From Vicinamibacteria bacterium (GTDB taxonomy: Bacteria; Acidobacteriota; Vicinamibacteria; Vicinamibacterales; UBA2999): a DNA stretch of 8,378 bases. Both the position numbers and the translations under genes were made by a program. The notes under the pieces were generated by a model. That model had not been told where the DNA came from. It made no database searches and worked only from the letters and a program-made list of their open reading frames with translations. The stretch covers positions 1-8,378 of the forward strand of contig JAICEG010000231.1 of assembly GCA_025924295.1 (NCBI GenBank), written 5' to 3'. Of this stretch, positions 6,581 through 8,378 are shown piece after piece (positions within the stretch are counted from its first letter, which is position 1; the number at the start of each line of letters is the position of its first letter).

Positions 6581-7302
6581 ACAACAGACCTCGTTGGCTC
6601 GCGATCGCCCGCCGTGATGGTCGATGACTCGGGGCGCGGGGTAGACGTCTTGTGCGCCCGCTCCGACGCCAGAAGTTTGCGGAGCTTGCGCACAGCGCGA
6701 AACAGGTGGACTCGGACGGTCGCCTCGCTCAGGCCGAGCGCCTGGCTGACCTCGCTGGTGCTCTGATCGGCCACGTGGCACATCGTGAACACCGCGCGCT
6801 GGCGATCCGGGAGTTTTTCGATCGCCGCCGCGATGTGCCCGGCACGCTCGGTGGAGATCACGCGATCTTCGGGACTCGGCTGGGTGGCGGGCGGATCGAC
6901 CGGCGCCGCGTCGACGGGCGACGACATCGGCAGCGCCCAGCGCAGCCGGCGCGCGCGCGCCTTGCGAAGATCGAGGCACCCGTTGACGAGGATGCGGGTG
7001 AACCACACCTCGAATGGGTACTCCTCCCGATAGCTCGTGATATGCGTGAACACTTTTACGAACGCGTCCTGCACCGCCTCGTCGGCATCGTGGGCGTCGC
7101 GCAGATAGCTGTAAGCAATCCGGACGGCCCGACGTTGATGCTGCGCGACGAGGTCGGCAAACTGCTCCCTCGCACGCTCACGCTCACCGGCCAGGACAAG
7201 CGCTTTCAGCCGTGCCGCAAGGTTCGTGTCCCTGGCGACCGCTGGCGCGGTGCCCTGATCGATAGCGCCCGATTGCTTCGCGCGTCGAGGAGGTCTTCTC
7301 AT
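6577..7302 (-). CDS. ECF-type RNA polymerase sigma factor (sigma-70 family, group 4)
   Basis: This alternative sigma factor directs RNA polymerase to a stress-related set of promoters. From the ATG at 7302 it has 241 residues: a variable basic N-terminus (1-40); region 2 (about 45-118) with FADLVAQHQRRAVRIAYSYL, the helix DADEAVQDAFVKVF and FEVWFTRILVNGCLDLRKAR; a linker rich in Pro/Ala (about 122-150); and region 4 (about 155-211) with EKLPDRQRAVFTMCHVADQ and the helix-turn-helix LSEATVRVHLFRAVRKLRKL. There is no region 3, as expected for ECF factors. The N- and C-terminal extensions make it somewhat longer than a typical ECF factor. The frame stays open to 7485, but that start lies on the pckA start codon and the extra 61 residues look non-coding. 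No clear Shine-Dalgarno precedes 7302, so the exact start is uncertain. It overlaps its anti-sigma partner by ATGA. Confidence 0.92.
   Translation of the reverse strand: MRRPPRRAKQSGAIDQGTAPAVARDTNLAARLKALVLAGERERAREQFADLVAQHQRRAVRIAYSYLRDAHDADEAVQDAFVKVFTHITSYREEYPFEVWFTRILVNGCLDLRKARARRLRWALPMSSPVDAAPVDPPATQPSPEDRVISTERAGHIAAAIEKLPDRQRAVFTMCHVADQSTSEVSQALGLSEATVRVHLFRAVRKLRKLLASERAHKTSTPRPESSTITAGDREPTRSVV
6589..6592 (-). promoter_or_regulatory. Shine-Dalgarno GAGG for the anti-sigma gene
   Basis: Minus-strand GAGG lies eight bases before the ATG at 6580, inside the end of the sigma gene. Together with the ATGA stop/start overlap it supports the short anti-sigma start and translational coupling of the pair. 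Confidence 0.6.
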
Positions 7303-7365
7303 GTGGATTACGGCGGCCCCGCCGGTGTGTTTACCCGAAGGGACTGGCGCTTTCCCCCGTGAACC

Positions 7366-7371
7366 ACTATA
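7366..7371 (-). promoter_or_regulatory. Candidate -10 element for the sigma/anti-sigma(-ispH) operon
   Basis: TATAGT on the minus strand lies about 64 bp before the sigma start codon and matches five of six bases of the housekeeping -10 consensus. The expected -35 position is GC-rich with no TTGACA-like hexamer, and no clear GAAC-type ECF -35 fits either. The promoter is therefore weak, activator-dependent or miscalled. Confidence 0.3.
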
Positions 7372-7380
7372 CCTCCAAAC

Positions 7381-7399
7381 CCCGCCGGCTGGGGGCGGG
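7381..7399. repeat. GC-rich inverted repeat in the divergent sigma/pckA promoter region
   Basis: CCCGCC and GGCGGG arms are separated by seven bases. The element sits between the two divergent promoters, upstream of the pckA -35 and over the place where a -35 for the sigma operon would be expected. It could be an operator for a dimeric regulator, but six-base arms in GC-rich DNA are weak evidence. Confidence 0.25.
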
Positions 7400-7422
7400 A
7401 GCGCACGAAATTGCCCGTTCAG

Positions 7423-7452
7423 TTGACTTGGCTCTGACTGGACCGGTACGAT
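7423..7452 (+). promoter_or_regulatory. Predicted sigma70-type promoter of pckA
   Basis: TTGACT (7423-7428) matches five of six bases of the -35 consensus and TACGAT (7447-7452) four of six of the -10, with an 18-bp spacer. Transcription would begin near 7459, giving a leader of about 25 nt that includes the Shine-Dalgarno. It is the best promoter match in the window. Confidence 0.5.
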
Positions 7453-7472
7453 GCGGTTTTTTATAGGCGAAG

Positions 7473-7479
7473 AGAGAGG
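7473..7479 (+). promoter_or_regulatory. Shine-Dalgarno sequence of pckA
   Basis: AGAGAGG ends four bases before the ATG at 7484. It is a clear purine-rich ribosome binding site and supports that start codon. Confidence 0.6.
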
Positions 7480-7483
7480 TGGC

Positions 7484-8378
<895 letters not shown>

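Noticed and set aside
6581..7006. Long upstream extension of the anti-sigma reading frame
   Set aside because: It is the sigma factor gene read in another frame, with His/Arg/Pro-rich composition. The real start is supported by the ATGA overlap and the GAGG at 6589-6592.
6652..7362. Plus-strand open frame of 236 residues opposite the sigma gene
   Set aside because: It is antisense to clear ECF region 2 and region 4 coding sequence, and its composition is biased with no domain.

Overview
The window is GC-rich, tightly packed bacterial chromosome. It holds seven genes on the minus strand and one divergent gene on the plus strand; the two genes at the window edges are incomplete. Coding style and content fit a Gram-negative bacterium: signal peptides, a TolC-type outer-membrane channel, a periplasmic adaptor and the MEP isoprenoid pathway. 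The low-complexity Gly-rich tails, the long IspH and the ECF sigma/anti-sigma pair would suit an Acidobacteriota-like organism, but that placement is inference and no rRNA or other strong marker gene is present.

From right to left on the minus strand: (i) an ECF sigma factor and its zinc-finger membrane anti-sigma factor, overlapping by an ATGA junction (about 7302 to 6011). (ii) After 34 bp, ispH, the last enzyme of the MEP pathway, in the long cyanobacterial/plastid-like architecture (5976 to 4792). (iii) After about 130 bp, a second co-directional set: a small Spy/CpxP-like periplasmic protein (4660 to 4226), a TolC-family outer-membrane channel (4174 to 2414), an RND periplasmic adaptor (2340 to 820) and the N-terminal 240 residues of an RND inner-membrane permease (720 to the left edge). 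Together (iii) encodes a complete tripartite efflux pump headed by a candidate envelope-stress sensor/chaperone.

On the plus strand, pckA (ATP-dependent phosphoenolpyruvate carboxykinase) starts at 7484 and runs off the right edge. The 181 bp between it and the sigma gene contains a sigma70-like promoter for pckA and a candidate -10 element for the sigma operon.

Functionally, the sigma/anti-sigma pair can relay an envelope signal into transcription. The Spy-like protein and the pump are typical outputs of envelope stress, while IspH and PckA are central metabolism. Whether this sigma factor controls the pump cannot be settled from sequence alone. I saw no mobile element, CRISPR array, tRNA, rRNA or convincing intrinsic terminator. 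No clearly unprecedented system is visible. The items most worth checking are the Spy-headed pump operon, the CpxR-box-like phased repeat before tolC, the glycine-rich extensions on two pump subunits, and the sigma/anti-sigma/ispH linkage.
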